From CAYUYH01 sp964449175 (GTDB taxonomy: Bacteria; Planctomycetota; Phycisphaerae; SM23-33), in assembly GCA_964449175.1 (NCBI GenBank), contig CAYUYH010000146.1:1-7048 (forward strand): 7,048 nt of DNA, written 5' to 3'. A model generated the notes under the pieces. That model saw only the letters and a list, made by a program, of their open reading frames with translations. It did no database searches and was not told the DNA's origin. The position numbers were made by a program, and so were the translations under genes. Each line of letters opens with the position of its first letter. Position 1 is the stretch's first letter. Shown in pieces: positions 6,181-7,048 of the stretch.

Positions 6181-7048
6181 ATCGACTGTCTCGATGCCCA
6201 GCAGGCCCAGCCCGCGGCGGATGACCCTCGCCGTCAGCTCGCACAGGCCCAGGCGGCTGGTGCGGGTGGGCCCATCGGCCTGGAGGACCGGGCAGGTCTC
6301 GTAGAAGCTCATGAACGCCCCGGCCAGGTCGAACAGATACGCGCAGAGGACGTTGGGCAGGCACTCGGCCGCGACAGCGGCGACCGTCTCGCCGAACCGC
6401 GCGAGCTTCAGCGCCAGGTTTCGCTCGGCCGGCTCGGCCGGGGCGATCTCCACCGAGGTTGGGGGCTCCAGCCCGCCTTTGCGGAAGATGCTGCGGATGC
6501 GGGCGTAGGCGTACTGCATGTACGGCGCGGTGTTGCCGTCCAGGGAGAGCATCTTGTCCCACGAGAACATGTAGTCGCTCGTGCGGTTCTGGGCGAGGTC
6601 GGCGTACTTGACCGCGCCGATGCCGACCACGCGGGCGATCTTCTCGCGGGAGGCTTTGTCCAGTTCGGGGTTCTTCTCGGCGACCAGTTCGCCGGCGCGA
6701 TGCTCGGCCTCGATGAGCAGGTCCATCAGCTTGACCGTGCCGCCCTCGCGGGTCTTGAACGGTTTGCCGTCTGCGCCCAACATCGTGCCGAACGCAACGT
6801 GCTCCAGGGAGACGCCTTCCGTGGCGAACCCCGCGGCCCGCGCAACGGCGAACACCTGGCGGAAGTGCAACGCCTGCCGCGAGTCCGTGACGTATAGAAT
6901 CCGGTCAGCCTTGAGTTCGCCCGCGCGATAGCGAACCGCAGCCAGGTCGGTCGTCGCGTACAGATACCCCTCATCGCTCTTCTGGACGATCAACGGCAAC
7001 GGCTTGCCGTCCTTGCCCGTGAATTCAGGCAGGAACACACACTGCGCC
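6172..7048 (-). CDS. argS: Arginyl-tRNA synthetase, C-terminal half (start beyond window)
   Basis: Cytoplasmic class I aminoacyl-tRNA synthetase that charges tRNA-Arg with arginine using ATP; essential for translation. About 291 C-terminal residues of a usual 550-600 are present, and the frame stays open through the window edge. The GTG at 7036-7038 is internal (VFLPEF). Visible: the late catalytic domain with GKPLPLIVQKSDEGYLYATTDLAAVRYR split around 6950-7010, the KMSKS-equivalent loop GKPFKTR (codons 6748-6768), then the helical DALR anticodon-binding domain beginning near APYMQYAYARIRS (about 6490-6530). It ends in GIETVDRM, like the GIEAPERM-type ends of the family, where the terminal residues bind tRNA or pack against the catalytic domain. 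It is followed by 179 nt of repeat-rich spacer before the membrane-protein gene. No frame disruption is seen. Confidence 0.95.
   Translation of the reverse strand, partial: AQCVFLPEFTGKDGKPLPLIVQKSDEGYLYATTDLAAVRYRAGELKADRILYVTDSRQALHFRQVFAVARAAGFATEGVSLEHVAFGTMLGADGKPFKTREGGTVKLMDLLIEAEHRAGELVAEKNPELDKASREKIARVVGIGAVKYADLAQNRTSDYMFSWDKMLSLDGNTAPYMQYAYARIRSIFRKGGLEPPTSVEIAPAEPAERNLALKLARFGETVAAVAAECLPNVLCAYLFDLAGAFMSFYETCPVLQADGPTRTSRLGLCELTARVIRRGLGLLGIETVDRM

Noticed and set aside
5993..6562. Upstream extension of the membrane-protein frame to 6562
   Set aside because: The extra residues overlap argS in a different phase and read as Pro/Arg/Gly-rich shadow sequence. The protein-like part begins at the ATG at 5992.

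Overview
The window is GC-rich (roughly two thirds G+C by eye) and compact: four protein genes fill almost all of it. Codons end overwhelmingly in G or C, which also produces long false open frames on the opposite strands. A single-chain pyruvate:ferredoxin oxidoreductase points to a bacterium with anaerobic or low-oxygen metabolism. The divergent PilT-type ATPase and the large polytopic membrane protein would fit a Planctomycetota (Phycisphaerae-like) genome, but that is an impression from sequence style. No marker gene here settles the lineage.

Layout: (1) 1-3102, plus strand: pyruvate:ferredoxin oxidoreductase, cut at its 5' end by the window edge. (2) 3103-3205: convergent intergenic gap with a clear intrinsic terminator (12-bp perfect stem, T-rich tail). 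(3) 3206-4240, minus strand: a complete PilT-family ATPase with unusual motif variants and a good ribosome binding site. (4) 4286-5992, minus strand: a 568-residue polytopic membrane protein resembling GT-C type glycosyltransferases, ending only 45 nt before the PilT-like gene. (5) 5993-6171: a 179-nt non-coding gap packed with inverted repeats, flanked by two near-identical 17/18-nt direct repeats, one of which is the last two codons and stop of argS. (6) 6172-7048, minus strand: the C-terminal half of arginyl-tRNA synthetase, whose start lies beyond the window.

The minus-strand genes run argS, then the membrane protein, then the PilT-like ATPase. The last two are close enough to share a transcript. 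A plausible sigma70-like promoter sits directly in front of the membrane-protein start, so this pair may be transcribed separately from argS. The proteins have unrelated jobs (central carbon metabolism, motility or secretion, envelope glycan transfer, translation), and no obvious new multi-gene system is visible. The part least explained by known genes is the structured 179-nt spacer after argS, which looks like an inserted palindromic repeat element or a structured RNA.
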